Below are positions 42,375-50,922 of a DNA stretch of 64,000 bases, piece after piece (the stretch's first letter is position 1; each line of letters starts with the position of its first letter). The notes under the pieces were generated by a model, which saw nothing but the letters and a program-made list of their open reading frames with translations, was not told the DNA's origin and made no database searches. Source of the DNA: JBCAXA01 sp038534295 (lineage in GTDB: Bacteria > Pseudomonadota > Gammaproteobacteria > Steroidobacterales > Woeseiaceae). Position numbers and translations under genes: made by a program. Where the stretch lies: assembly GCA_038534295.1 (NCBI GenBank), contig JBCAXA010000005.1, positions 1-64,000 on the forward strand, read 5' to 3'.

Positions 42375-43826
42375 ATGGAGATCTCGGATCTTTCGAGCGC
42401 GGTGGTATCACGCCGCGCTGCCACTGCGCTGACCGAACGCCCGCCTGTCTCGCGAGCCGACCCGTCGCCGCGTTTTGCAGACGATTCCAAAGGCAGCGCG
42501 CTGGATGCGTTTCGTCAGGAAATTCGTACCACCCTGTCGTCGCGGTTCTTCTCGCGATTTGCCGCCGATGCTCGCGGCTATGCGGATTCGAGCGCGTCGG
42601 TCAGTGATGTCTCGAAAGATGCACTCAGAGCGGCGCGGCAAGTCGCGGCCGAAGCCCCCACACGTGCATCGGAACGTCTGGTTAGTTTGCGGGCGTCGAT
42701 TAACGAGTCCGCCAGTGCCATTCGTGAACAGCTCATCAATCGGGGCGACGTCGCCGGCGTCAACGACGCGTTGGGCCGAATCGATCGCGGTCTCGAGGCT
42801 CTCGATTCGCAATACGCGAACGTTCGCGAGTCGTCAGCCAGCGTGCTGTCCGTGAATTCGCGCGTCACGGAGCGCTCGACGATAAGCATCCGCACGCAAG
42901 AAGGTGACATTGTTCGTCTCGATCTGAAGAATCGCGAGTTGTTCTCTGCCACCGGCGCCGAAGCGAGCGTCGACGGCAACACCGCAAGCGTGACCGAATT
43001 CGAGTTCGGGTCGCGAACCCGGCTGCGATTTACCGTCGAGGGCGATCTCAATGACGACGAGTTGGCCGCCATCGGGCTCGTGGTCGAGCAGGCCTCGCGA
43101 ATCGCCGACGAATTCTTTGGCGGTGACATTGCCGCCGCTGCCGCCAGCGCCGGCGGACTCGACATCGACAATGAACAGTTGGAACGGGTGAACCTGCGCT
43201 TTCTCTATCGAGAGTCGACGAGCGTTCGCTTCGCAAGCCAAGTTGAACAGCCCGTTACGCAACCGGTCGGTGGACCCGACCGCGTTGCGACTACCGGTCC
43301 CGGTGACCCGGTTCCAACGTTGGTGATTCCAGCGGTCCCCGCGGAACCCGTTGCCCCGACACGCCCGGCTGGACCAATACCGACGCTGATCATTCCTACC
43401 GTTCCAGTCGTCCCGGTAACGCCCGCGCCGAGGGTCGTCGCGCCACCGATCAGCGTTGTACAGCCGACCGACGACGCCCCAACCGTTGGCCAACCGGCAC
43501 CCGCCGTCGGAGCCGGCGACGACGAGGCCACGGTGGAACCGGAGGCAACCGCATCGCCGCTCGCAACACGCACCGAAGCGCTCGACGAGTTCCTCGAGCT
43601 CATCTCCGACTTTCTACGCTCAGTGAGCGAAGGGTTTGTCGGCTCTGAGGACGATGGTGCCGTGCGATTTCAGTTCAGCGAGTCGTTTAAGCTGACGCTG
43701 CTTCGCGAAACGCTGTCGGTGACGGCGCCAGTCGAGCAACCGGAGATTGCTGAGGCCGCTGGCGACGTTGTCGACGCTGTGGCACAAGCGACGGCTGACT
43801 CTGCGGACAACGAAGAAAACACCTAG
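42375..43826 (+). CDS. DUF5610-like protein with proline-rich repeat linker
   Basis: 483 aa, no signal peptide. Residues ~150-270 resemble DUF5610 (RLRFTVEGDLNDDELAAIGL, VEQASRIADEFFGGDIAAAA, NLRFLYRESTSVRF). A Pro/Val-rich linker with two near copies of PVPTLVIPAVPAEPVAP and GPIPTLIIPTVPVVPV separates it from a C-terminal helical-acidic part (EALDEFLELISDFLRSVSEG). AGGAG lies about nine bases before the ATG at 42375. Function unknown; an extended start at 42072 is not supported. Confidence 0.7.
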   Translation: MEISDLSSAVVSRRAATALTERPPVSRADPSPRFADDSKGSALDAFRQEIRTTLSSRFFSRFAADARGYADSSASVSDVSKDALRAARQVAAEAPTRASERLVSLRASINESASAIREQLINRGDVAGVNDALGRIDRGLEALDSQYANVRESSASVLSVNSRVTERSTISIRTQEGDIVRLDLKNRELFSATGAEASVDGNTASVTEFEFGSRTRLRFTVEGDLNDDELAAIGLVVEQASRIADEFFGGDIAAAAASAGGLDIDNEQLERVNLRFLYRESTSVRFASQVEQPVTQPVGGPDRVATTGPGDPVPTLVIPAVPAEPVAPTRPAGPIPTLIIPTVPVVPVTPAPRVVAPPISVVQPTDDAPTVGQPAPAVGAGDDEATVEPEATASPLATRTEALDEFLELISDFLRSVSEGFVGSEDDGAVRFQFSESFKLTLLRETLSVTAPVEQPEIAEAAGDVVDAVAQATADSADNEENT

Positions 43827-43862
43827 TCCAGCGGCTGCGATCGCGGCGGTGAGACTCACTAG

Positions 43863-44294
43863 CTATCTGCGCTGCAATTCCGCCGCTAGCGAGCGCGTAA
43901 GAGCGCCCGAGTTGCGAAGCGCATCGCTGTTGCAGCGGACCATGCCGCTGGCAAAACTCCTCATGTCAGGGATCGCGTCATCGATGTTTGTGCCGTCCGC
44001 GTTTTCATCCGTGAGCAGTCGCTCGTCAACGTAGACATCATAGAGACTGGCAATGCACTCGGAAACCTGCTCGACCGCCTGATCGCTCGCCCGTTGCGCA
44101 TCGACCGTCGAAACACCTGCGGCAACGAGTCGTGGCACGATCAACTCTTCGTATGTCGAGCGAAACTGCTCAGCCATCGTCACCTTCGTATGCACCTTCA
44201 AGCGTCTCAGAATGTCGTTCTCATCGGCAAGCACGCTGCTTGACAAGGACAATACGAACGTCGCGATGCAAAATGGCAATGGCGCCTTACTCAT
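43863..44294 (-). CDS. Hypothetical exported protein (143 aa)
   Basis: The ATG at 44294 with AAGGAT upstream gives a signal peptide (ATFVLSLSSSVLADEN). The mature part is helical (AEQFRSTYEELIVPRLVAAG, DAQRASDQAVEQVSECIASL) with a single cysteine pair. It converges on the DUF5610-like gene. Family unknown; periplasmic location inferred. Confidence 0.65.
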   Translation of the reverse strand: MSKAPLPFCIATFVLSLSSSVLADENDILRRLKVHTKVTMAEQFRSTYEELIVPRLVAAGVSTVDAQRASDQAVEQVSECIASLYDVYVDERLLTDENADGTNIDDAIPDMRSFASGMVRCNSDALRNSGALTRSLAAELQRR

Positions 44295-44364
44295 CGAATA
44301 ATCCTTAGTCACAACGACGTACAGTTTTCGATACGAACCATTGGATTGTGACGCGTTAATGGAC

Positions 44365-45687
44365 CTAGCGCAGCAAACGCTCGACGATCACGTCGAGGAA
44401 TCGCGCATCACCCCAATAGTTGGCGTGACCAAACGGCGGTGTGATCCACGGCGCCAGCTGCTGATCGACCGCCGGTGGTGACGTTTGGTCGTCGATCGGC
44501 TTGCGGGGGAAAACCCGCTTGCCGACATAGTCGAATGCTCGGTACAGGTTCAGCCAGCCGCCAAACTGGATCAGCCCTGACCGCGACAACGCACGGTGTG
44601 CGGTTATCGGATCGACGAAGCGGTCGGGCAGCAGCGGCGCCAGCAGTCGGCGCAACGGTGAACCGCAGGTCACCAGGCTAACTCTTGCGCGTTCGCCGTT
44701 GGCCGGCGCCCACTCATTTAACGCCTCTAGGGCGATTACGCTGCCAAGACTGTGTGCAACCAGTGTGATCTCGGCGAATCCTTCGGCGGCGAGACCGTCG
44801 AGCGCGTCGATGACACCCTGCCGAATCGTTGCGGTCGTTGCGTTCGTGCGACCGTCACGTGTTGGCGCAAGATACACCACCACGTCGCGCATAAGGTCGA
44901 TGACGGCCAGCAATAGACTCAACACGACCCACAGAGGAATCCCAAACAGTACGAGACCGGCGAGGACCGCTCCAACGGACAGCGACCCTACGAAAAAGAC
45001 ACCGACGGTTGCGGCAAGGTACAAAAACGCGATTAGGTACAGAAGAAGCAGTAAAGCGCCAACAAAAAGCCCCAACCACTGGGCCGCCAGGCTGCTATGA
45101 CCGGCGTCGCGAAGTCTTGTACCCATATAGCCGACGAAACCGACCGCAAGCGCCAGGAAGCTCGCGCCAATTCCGATCATCAGTAGGTTCACGCCAACGC
45201 TTGTAAGAAGTCCGATTTGCTGTGGGCTGCTTCGCCCTGGCTCTTTGATCGTTCCTGTGATCAACGCCAGCACGCCCACAGTCACACAAACAGCAATTGC
45301 AACGAGCGCCCATCCGGCCACCGTGGCAAGCCGCTGCCGTCGACGGCTTTCCGAGCCATAGGCACCCAGTGCCGGCAGTACGTAGAAGAGCTGGAACAAA
45401 CGCCACAGCGTGCGCAAAGGATTGAAGCGACGGAGCTTGCCGAACGAACCGGCCCAGTGGTATTCGGCAATACGAATCGTCGCGGTCTTCCAAACTACGT
45501 CGCTGTACTGCAGTGTGGTGCCGGCCGTCGAACGACGCACCTGCTGCTCGTCGGGCTCGACGTCTGGAAATCGGCGGCGAATCGCCATCGTGGCGTTTTC
45601 GAGTGCCAACCCAGGCGCAAAGTCACCGATGCCGTGGATCAACAGAAACGCGCGGTCCGGCAACTCAGTTCCTCCGATGCGAGCCAA
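44365..45687 (-). CDS. Hydrolase-fold protein with transmembrane helices inserted in the domain
   Basis: 440 aa. The N-terminus has the hydrolase strand FLLIHGIGDFAPG; ~150 residues of hydrophobic helices follow (for example WALVAIAVCVTVGVLALITG, GLLTSVGVNLLMIGIGASFL, LGLFVGALLLLLYLIAFLY, GLVLFGIPLWVVLSLLLAVI); then comes the nucleophile elbow LVAHSLGSVIALEALNEWAP and GSPLRRLLAPLLP. The split of oxyanion and nucleophile parts by membrane segments is unusual. It may be a membrane lipase; substrate unknown. Confidence 0.72.
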   Translation of the reverse strand: MARIGGTELPDRAFLLIHGIGDFAPGLALENATMAIRRRFPDVEPDEQQVRRSTAGTTLQYSDVVWKTATIRIAEYHWAGSFGKLRRFNPLRTLWRLFQLFYVLPALGAYGSESRRRQRLATVAGWALVAIAVCVTVGVLALITGTIKEPGRSSPQQIGLLTSVGVNLLMIGIGASFLALAVGFVGYMGTRLRDAGHSSLAAQWLGLFVGALLLLLYLIAFLYLAATVGVFFVGSLSVGAVLAGLVLFGIPLWVVLSLLLAVIDLMRDVVVYLAPTRDGRTNATTATIRQGVIDALDGLAAEGFAEITLVAHSLGSVIALEALNEWAPANGERARVSLVTCGSPLRRLLAPLLPDRFVDPITAHRALSRSGLIQFGGWLNLYRAFDYVGKRVFPRKPIDDQTSPPAVDQQLAPWITPPFGHANYWGDARFLDVIVERLLR

Positions 45688-45710
45688 TTCGAATTGACGC
45701 AGTCACGACG

Positions 45711-46301
45711 TTACACGCCAACCGTAAACGACTGGCGGGCAATCGACTTCATACGCCGGGTGTATTCCTTGGCCGACCAGCCGCAATCAAGGGTCAGGGC
45801 TTCCCACGCTGGTACCGACAACATCGCCCACAGTGCATCAGTGGCTTTCGGACGACTCCAGTCGGGTGACAGCGTACCGTCGGCATGCAACGCGTCGATG
45901 GCCGCCCGACAACCTTCTTTCATTGCGCGCATGCGGTCGCGCCAAGCCTCTGCGGCTGCGTTGTCGGTGTCTTGGGCAAGCATCAGTGCTTTGGCAACCG
46001 GGTAGAACTCAGGAATGTAGTCGCCCCAAAACTCGATGTAACGATCAAGACGTTCCACGCCCACGGTGGCCGCGCGGGACGGCGCAAGACGCGCGTCGAC
46101 GTCCAGCAGATCACCCTTGTAGAGCGTTGCGGCGATTAACAACTCCGACCGTGACGTGAAATGCAGGTAAACCGCTTGCCGCGATATGCCGGTCGCTTTT
46201 GCGATATCCGCCATACGTACGCCTCTGCCGCCGTGCTCTTCGAGCATGCGCACCGCGGCTTTGAGTATCCGTTCACGAGTAGCTGGCAAATCGCTTGACA
46301 T
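45711..46301 (-). CDS. TetR-family regulator of the DUF4345-fosA run
   Basis: 196 aa. HTH: ERILKAAVRMLEEHGGRGVR, MADIAKATGISRQAVYLHFT and SRSELLIAATLYKGDLL. The remaining ~130 residues are helical. It is divergent from the DUF4345 gene with tandem 15-bp dyads between them, 22-51 bases from its ATG. It probably represses itself and the plus-strand genes. Confidence 0.9.
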   Translation of the reverse strand: MSSDLPATRERILKAAVRMLEEHGGRGVRMADIAKATGISRQAVYLHFTSRSELLIAATLYKGDLLDVDARLAPSRAATVGVERLDRYIEFWGDYIPEFYPVAKALMLAQDTDNAAAEAWRDRMRAMKEGCRAAIDALHADGTLSPDWSRPKATDALWAMLSVPAWEALTLDCGWSAKEYTRRMKSIARQSFTVGV

Positions 46302-46322
46302 CGTGTAAAGAGTGCCCTAGCC

Positions 46323-46352
46323 TTGACAGCGTGTCAATTGACACAGTGTCAA
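46323..46352. promoter_or_regulatory. Tandem 15-bp dyads (TTGACA-N3-TGTCAA twice), probable TetR operators
   Basis: Two adjacent copies of TTGACA-N3-TGTCAA (46323-46337 and 46338-46352, spacers GCG and CAG) abut exactly. They lie between the TetR and DUF4345 genes. TTGACA is also the -35 consensus, so binding would occlude promoters in both directions. Confidence 0.8.
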
Positions 46353-46374
46353 GTCAATTACCAAGGAGATCATC

Positions 46375-46800
46375 ATGAAAACGCCGTATCACCGCATGAC
46401 CCAGGGACTGCTGCTTGCCAGCGGCCTGCTCCTCACCAGCATTGCCGCGACGATCCTGTTCGCGCCGGGCCCTTTCTACGCGGGATACGGCATTGATGTT
46501 TCGAGCAATGTCAGCCTCGCCAATGAGCTCAAAGCGCCGTCGTTGCTCTTGCTGGCCGCCGGCGCATTTATGCTGCTCGGCGTCTTCCGCCGCTCATTTG
46601 TCGTGCCGGCGTTGGCCCTTGGTACGCTGATCTACGCCTCCTACGGTCTATCGCGGCTCGCGAGCATTGCGATCGATGGCGTGCCGCAAACGGGCCTAAT
46701 CGGGGCTGCCGGTGTGGAACTGGTGGTCGGGTTGTTGTGTCTGGGCGCACTCCTGCGCGAGCGAGGCGGCCGATTTTCTTGGAATACCGTTGCGCGGTAA
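46375..46800 (+). CDS. DUF4345-like small membrane protein
   Basis: 141 aa with four hydrophobic segments (LLASGLLLTSIAATILFAPG, LKAPSLLLLAAGAFMLLGVF, GAAGVELVVGLLCLGALL). The pattern ...FxxGYGIDxxxxxxLANELKAP is typical of DUF4345. AAGGAG precedes the ATG. First gene downstream of the tandem TetR operators and probably induced by the effector. Function unknown. Confidence 0.78.
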   Translation: MKTPYHRMTQGLLLASGLLLTSIAATILFAPGPFYAGYGIDVSSNVSLANELKAPSLLLLAAGAFMLLGVFRRSFVVPALALGTLIYASYGLSRLASIAIDGVPQTGLIGAAGVELVVGLLCLGALLRERGGRFSWNTVAR

Positions 46801-46848
46801 TGGAGCTGTGCGACACTGGGGATCTGGCGCGCAGACACGGAGAAAACC

Positions 46849-47775
46849 ATGCAAGCATTCTGGACGCTTCCGATATCACTGCTGTTCGGTTCGCTGCTCG
46901 CATGCAGCGCGGTTTCGCCCACCGCGCTGGCGGCGTCACCGAAACTCGTTCAATCGTTCAATGACACGACGTTTGAACTCAATCATTGCGAGATAAAAGA
47001 AGACCGCACAGCCGTTTGCAAGATGACCGTCCGCAATCTCTACACCGATAAAGGCATTGAGGTCACCAGAAACGGCATTACGATCCAGGACAATTTCGGC
47101 AACGACTATCCGGTTACGGCCGGCGGCTTCGGCGACCCGTCGACAGCGTCGAAATGGACCCAGATCGCGATTGCGGACAGCGAATACACAGTCTGGGTGG
47201 TCGCGCCGAATCTGAGTTCGCGAGCCACCAGCGTGCGGGCCGTGGTGTTTCCGCGGCTGTTGCTCCGCAACATGCAACGCCAGAAGCTTGGCTTTCGGGA
47301 TAAGGTGGTGTTCTCCGGACCGCCGATGCTCGATCGCACCGCGAAACCGGCACCTGTCGCAGCCGTCGAAGCGGATCGACCGGTGTCACCGACGCTTGGT
47401 GATGCACCACCGAAGCCGACGGCACCATCCACCGTCACCAATAACGACGATATGCCGATTGCCACCGACGAATGGCAGGTGGTCGGGTTGTGGAACTACG
47501 ACGGCGAAGATGGCAAGCATGTCCCGGCACACGGCTTCGTGATGCATACGAAAGTCGGCGGTGCACTCGGTCAGGCATGGCTCGCGCATCTGTCGCTGCG
47601 CAATCACGATCAGCTAACGGCACGCGATCGCGTGCTGTTTCCCGTGATGATCCACGTTGCGCAGCGCAAAGTGTGCGCTGACTATCCAGGCTACCCGACC
47701 TACCCGGCGTTCATCGATATGCCGGGCGAGGGCAACGATGCCGTCTTTATGGTCTCGGCGTGCAAACCGGACTAG
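46849..47775 (+). CDS. Hypothetical exported protein (308 aa)
   Basis: Signal peptide ending near LLACSAVSPTALAA, a possible lipobox. The mature part has a beta-rich domain (FELNHCEIKEDRTAVCKMTV, GITIQDNFGNDYPVTAGG) and, after a Pro-rich linker, a second domain (GLWNYDGEDGKHVPAHGFVM) with a Cys near the end. 48 bases after the DUF4345 gene. Family unknown. Confidence 0.68.
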   Translation: MQAFWTLPISLLFGSLLACSAVSPTALAASPKLVQSFNDTTFELNHCEIKEDRTAVCKMTVRNLYTDKGIEVTRNGITIQDNFGNDYPVTAGGFGDPSTASKWTQIAIADSEYTVWVVAPNLSSRATSVRAVVFPRLLLRNMQRQKLGFRDKVVFSGPPMLDRTAKPAPVAAVEADRPVSPTLGDAPPKPTAPSTVTNNDDMPIATDEWQVVGLWNYDGEDGKHVPAHGFVMHTKVGGALGQAWLAHLSLRNHDQLTARDRVLFPVMIHVAQRKVCADYPGYPTYPAFIDMPGEGNDAVFMVSACKPD

Positions 47776-47821
47776 CGCAAGCCGCTACTCTCAAGGGCAA
47801 CTGAAGCAGTAAGCCGGCAGC

Positions 47822-48847
47822 ATGGCGTTTTCGCTCAACGGCGTCGTTCAACTGGTGTCGCGCGCGCCTACCGCGCTTTTCCCGATCGCGCTTGGCCTCG
47901 CCGGGCTAGGTGCGGGCCTACGTGCATCCGAAGGCGTTTTTGGGGTACCGGCGATAGGGATCGTCGGAGCGGGCTTGTTGATTGCGGCCGCGATCGTGCT
48001 AACGATCGACACGCTGCTTTACGTCACCAAGCTTTTGCGTAATCGTGCGGCCGTCGAGGCAGACCTTTCGATTGCCGCGCGCGCGAACCTGCTTGCGCCA
48101 GGGTTTATGGCCGGCGTGTTGATTGCCAGTGCGCTAGCGAGCGTTTCACCGCTGGGCGGTCCGCTGTGGGTCGTCGTAACGCTGGGCCACCTCGTGCTGC
48201 TGATCCAATTTGTCGGCCGTTGGCTGACGCGCGACTACGCACCGACCGATTTGACACCCACGTGGTTTTTGCCAGCCGCCGGTATCATGACGTCGGCGCT
48301 GTCGTGGCCAGGCTACGGACCCGTTGCGTTGCCGGCCTTCACGCTAGCGACCGGTGCAACGCTGTGGATGATGTTGTTGCCGCCCGTGTTTCGCCGTTTG
48401 GTGTTTGAACCGGCGATTGCTCCGGCAATGCGACCGTCATTGTTTATCGTTGCGGCACCGTTTGGGCTGCTGGCCAATTCGTTGCTGACATTGGTGCCGT
48501 CGATCAACCCGATCGTGCCTGCCGCCCTCGCCTGTGGCGGGCTGTTCTTCATTATCGTGTTGCTATCCCAATCGCGTTTCCTGAGTGCAGCGGGTGTCTC
48601 GCTCGGTTGGTGGGCGACAACGTTCCCAGTCGCAACCGTGGCAACGGCGTTCCTGCGAACCTCATCGGCTCTCGGCGAGCCAGCGCTGTACACCGGCAGT
48701 GCATTGCTGGCCCTCGCGTGTGTCACAACTGCGTTGGCCACTGTTGCAACCGTGCAAACCGCGTGGCGGTCTTGCTTCGGACAGATCGATGCAATGCGCG
48801 ATGAGCTCGCGGCGATTCAAGGCATCGAGGAACAACAGAAGGCTTGA
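47822..48847 (+). CDS. TDT/SLAC1-type transporter (TehA-like)
   Basis: 341 aa with about ten transmembrane segments. Starts with the family pattern RAPTALFPIALGLAGLGAGL and includes PTWFLPAAGIMTSAL and PLWVVVTLGHLVLLIQFVGR. The family includes TehA, Mae1 and the anion channel SLAC1; solutes are dicarboxylates, sulfite or anions. 46 bases after the previous gene, 42 before fosA. Confidence 0.83.
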   Translation: MAFSLNGVVQLVSRAPTALFPIALGLAGLGAGLRASEGVFGVPAIGIVGAGLLIAAAIVLTIDTLLYVTKLLRNRAAVEADLSIAARANLLAPGFMAGVLIASALASVSPLGGPLWVVVTLGHLVLLIQFVGRWLTRDYAPTDLTPTWFLPAAGIMTSALSWPGYGPVALPAFTLATGATLWMMLLPPVFRRLVFEPAIAPAMRPSLFIVAAPFGLLANSLLTLVPSINPIVPAALACGGLFFIIVLLSQSRFLSAAGVSLGWWATTFPVATVATAFLRTSSALGEPALYTGSALLALACVTTALATVATVQTAWRSCFGQIDAMRDELAAIQGIEEQQKA

Positions 48848-48889
48848 TCCGCCGCAACGTAACATGCCTTTTCAACATTGGTCTTTGCG

Positions 48890-49309
48890 ATGATTAGCGG
48901 TCTCAATCACATCACGCTGGCGATCACCGATCTAACACGCGCGGTCGAATTCTACCGAGACGTTCTAGGTTGCGAGATAGTTTCGCTGCACGACTCGGGG
49001 GCGTACTTCCAGGTTGGCGAACTCTGGCTGTGCTTGTGCGTCGACTCCAAAGCGGCGGCGCAGAGTCGGTCCGACTACACGCATATTGCGTTTAGCATTG
49101 CGAGCGCGGAATTCGCCGCGTTCGAAGAAAAACTCGCAAGACTTGGCGTACCGATCTGGCAAGAGAATCGCAGCGAAGGACGCTCGATCTACTTCTGCGA
49201 TCCGGATGGTCACAAACTCGAAGTGCACGTTGGCACGTTGGAATCACGCCTTGCCGCTATGTCACCTCGATTCGGTGCAAGCGCCGACGGCTGTTGCGGA
49301 CCCGTTTAG
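48890..49309 (+). CDS. fosA: FosA-type fosfomycin-modifying glutathione transferase
   Basis: 139 aa. Closely patterned on FosA: GLNHITLAITDL with His7, SDYTHIAF with His65, ENRSEG and YFCDPDGHKLEVHVG with Glu111. These correspond to the Mn ligands His7, His64 and Glu110 of the Pseudomonas enzyme (recalled). The residue two before NRSEG is Gln where recalled FosA sequences have Lys (WKQNRSEG), so catalytic strength may differ. ATG at 48890. Last gene in the TetR-controlled run; confers potential intrinsic fosfomycin tolerance. Confidence 0.87.
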   Translation: MISGLNHITLAITDLTRAVEFYRDVLGCEIVSLHDSGAYFQVGELWLCLCVDSKAAAQSRSDYTHIAFSIASAEFAAFEEKLARLGVPIWQENRSEGRSIYFCDPDGHKLEVHVGTLESRLAAMSPRFGASADGCCGPV

Positions 49310-49333
49310 CGTTTGGCGACTTCGAAATCAAAA

Positions 49334-49373
49334 CCGGCCGGACCGCTTGTTATCGTTGTTGCGGTCCGACCGG
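49334..49373 (-). terminator. Hairpin between fosA and the PEP-CTERM gene, probable terminator
   Basis: The arms CCGGCCGGACCGC and GCGGTCCGACCGG pair over 13 positions with one mismatch, loop 14 bases. On the minus strand it is followed by TTTTGATTT, so it fits termination of the PEP-CTERM transcript. On the plus strand GTCTTAGTTT is a poorer tail; it may still serve both convergent genes. Confidence 0.65.
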
Positions 49374-49419
49374 GGTCTTAGTTTGGTTCGGGTATGGCGC
49401 GATGTCGGCGCTTTCTGCC

Positions 49420-49989
49420 TTAGCCGATGCGGGCATCCGACAGTTTGGCCGTAGGACGGCGGCGGATGATCGCGACTGAGAGCAGGCCAAGGCCAAGCAG
49501 TGCGAGCGTCGTGGGCTCGGGCACTTCGACGGCCGACCAACGGTTCGGCGAGTAGGTAAAGTCGGTTACTAGACCAACGCCCGGGCCAGGCGCGCCAGCT
49601 CGCGCAAACTGAAATGGCCCGCTCGTAGCGAAGAAGAAGCCACCGTCTGAACTGAACGAGCAGTTGCCGTTGTTGAAGCCGAGCGAACAGACGAAGACGT
49701 CCATCACCATGCCTGAGAAGCTCATGACCGGGTTCTGGCCGCAATTCGGGAAGTCCGAACCCGAGCAGATATCGCTCGCTTCGATCGTATTCAGAAGGAT
49801 GTTGTCGAGCGTGACGTCACCAAAACCGTTCACGAGGAAAGTGTCGCCATCGCCCAGCACCGTGCCGTCGACGCGACCTTCGAGAACGGAGCCGCTAGCG
49901 AACGTGTATTCGAACTTGATCAGGCTCGCGGCCGCGGTGGCCGGGCCAAAAGCAATCAGTGCCAACAGTATGGCGACAGTTTTGCGCAT
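49420..49989 (-). CDS. PEP-CTERM sorting-domain protein
   Basis: 189 aa. A signal peptide (ILLALIAFGPATAAASL), a beta-rich domain and the C-terminal sorting signal VPEPTTLALLGLGLLSVAII followed by RRR make it a PEP-CTERM substrate. These are cut by exosortase EpsH and tied to exopolysaccharide. No exosortase is in the window. A CRP-type site lies 85 bases upstream of the ATG. Confidence 0.9.
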   Translation of the reverse strand: MRKTVAILLALIAFGPATAAASLIKFEYTFASGSVLEGRVDGTVLGDGDTFLVNGFGDVTLDNILLNTIEASDICSGSDFPNCGQNPVMSFSGMVMDVFVCSLGFNNGNCSFSSDGGFFFATSGPFQFARAGAPGPGVGLVTDFTYSPNRWSAVEVPEPTTLALLGLGLLSVAIIRRRPTAKLSDARIG

Positions 49990-50073
49990 GAGTAAACCGC
50001 TCGGGATCAGAGAATTTCCAGCAATCTACCGAAGCGACTGACAGCTGTCGTTGACGCTCACCGCAGAAATTTT

Positions 50074-50089
50074 TGTGAGCCAGTTCACA
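50074..50089. promoter_or_regulatory. CRP-type site TGTGA-N6-TCACA
   Basis: Both half-sites match the CRP core exactly. It is centred about 92 bases upstream of the PEP-CTERM start in a 312-base gap between that gene and the convergent-facing methyltransferase end (49990-50301). The rest of this gap contains no gene and no other recognisable signal. Confidence 0.6.
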
Positions 50090-50301
50090 CGAAATCTCGA
50101 CCAGATCCCCGGATTTGGAGGGTTCTGGAAAATACCGTGATTTTGTCGCATCGTGAGCGAGACCGAGGTCACGACGCGAGTGCGACGTACCCCGGTTTCG
50201 GAAGATTAGCTCGCGTACGTGGGACGCTTATGTGAAAGCTCAACCAAGACGGAAGCAGTGGAATCATGGACGTCGGCCGTTCAGCCGACCCAACGCACCG
50301 G

Positions 50302-50922
50302 TTATGGCCTCTTTGCAACGATAAATACCGCCTTGCCCTTCCCCGACTGCCATTGGTGTTCGATGGTAAACCCGGCTTGGTTCAGACTGGTGACCAGCGC
50401 CTGCGTGGTAAAGATATCGACGCGTGGAATCAATCCGAACAACGCACCGACCGGCGCAACCAGCTTGAACCACCGCATGGAATCCGCGATGCACGCCGTG
50501 TTGCTGACAAAGACCCCGCCCGGTTTGAGCATGCGGTAGATCTTGCCAATTGCGGCATCTTTGTCGTCGAGCAAATGCAGTACGCTGAGACCCAACACGG
50601 CGTCAAACGACCCATCCGGCACATTCAGCGCTTCAACACTGGCGACGCTAAAGCTGACGTTGTCGACCTGGCGGTCCGCCGCGTTTCGTTGCGCGATCTC
50701 GATCATTTTTGGCGATAGGTCGGTGGCGTGTAGCTGCTTCACATACGGCGCATGCGCGATGGCGGTACCGCCCGTTCCGCAGCCGATCTCGAGCACCTTC
50801 ATGTCGGGTCGAAAATAAGCCCGAGTCACCTCGAGCTTTTTCTCGTAGGCAGCCTCGTCAGCGATGGGCTGTTTCGCGTACCGCTCGGCTATCTTGTCCC
50901 AGAATCTAGTCGACGGTGCCAT
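50302..50922 (-). CDS. Class I SAM-dependent methyltransferase
   Basis: 206 aa from ATG at 50922. SAM motif VLEIGCGTGGTAIAH, the acidic LHATDLSPKMIE, DAVLGLSVLHLLDD and KPGGVFVSNT are canonical. The N-terminus FWDKIAERYAKQPIAD is shared by a small-molecule methyltransferase subfamily. The start overlaps the end of the TPR-like lipoprotein gene by 17 bases. Acceptor unknown. Confidence 0.87.
   Translation of the reverse strand: MAPSTRFWDKIAERYAKQPIADEAAYEKKLEVTRAYFRPDMKVLEIGCGTGGTAIAHAPYVKQLHATDLSPKMIEIAQRNAADRQVDNVSFSVASVEALNVPDGSFDAVLGLSVLHLLDDKDAAIGKIYRMLKPGGVFVSNTACIADSMRWFKLVAPVGALFGLIPRVDIFTTQALVTSLNQAGFTIEHQWQSGKGKAVFIVAKRP

Noticed and set aside
49990..50073. Sigma-54 promoter ahead of the PEP-CTERM gene
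   Set aside because: TGGCTC is present on the minus strand but the GC element at -12 does not follow at the right spacing.
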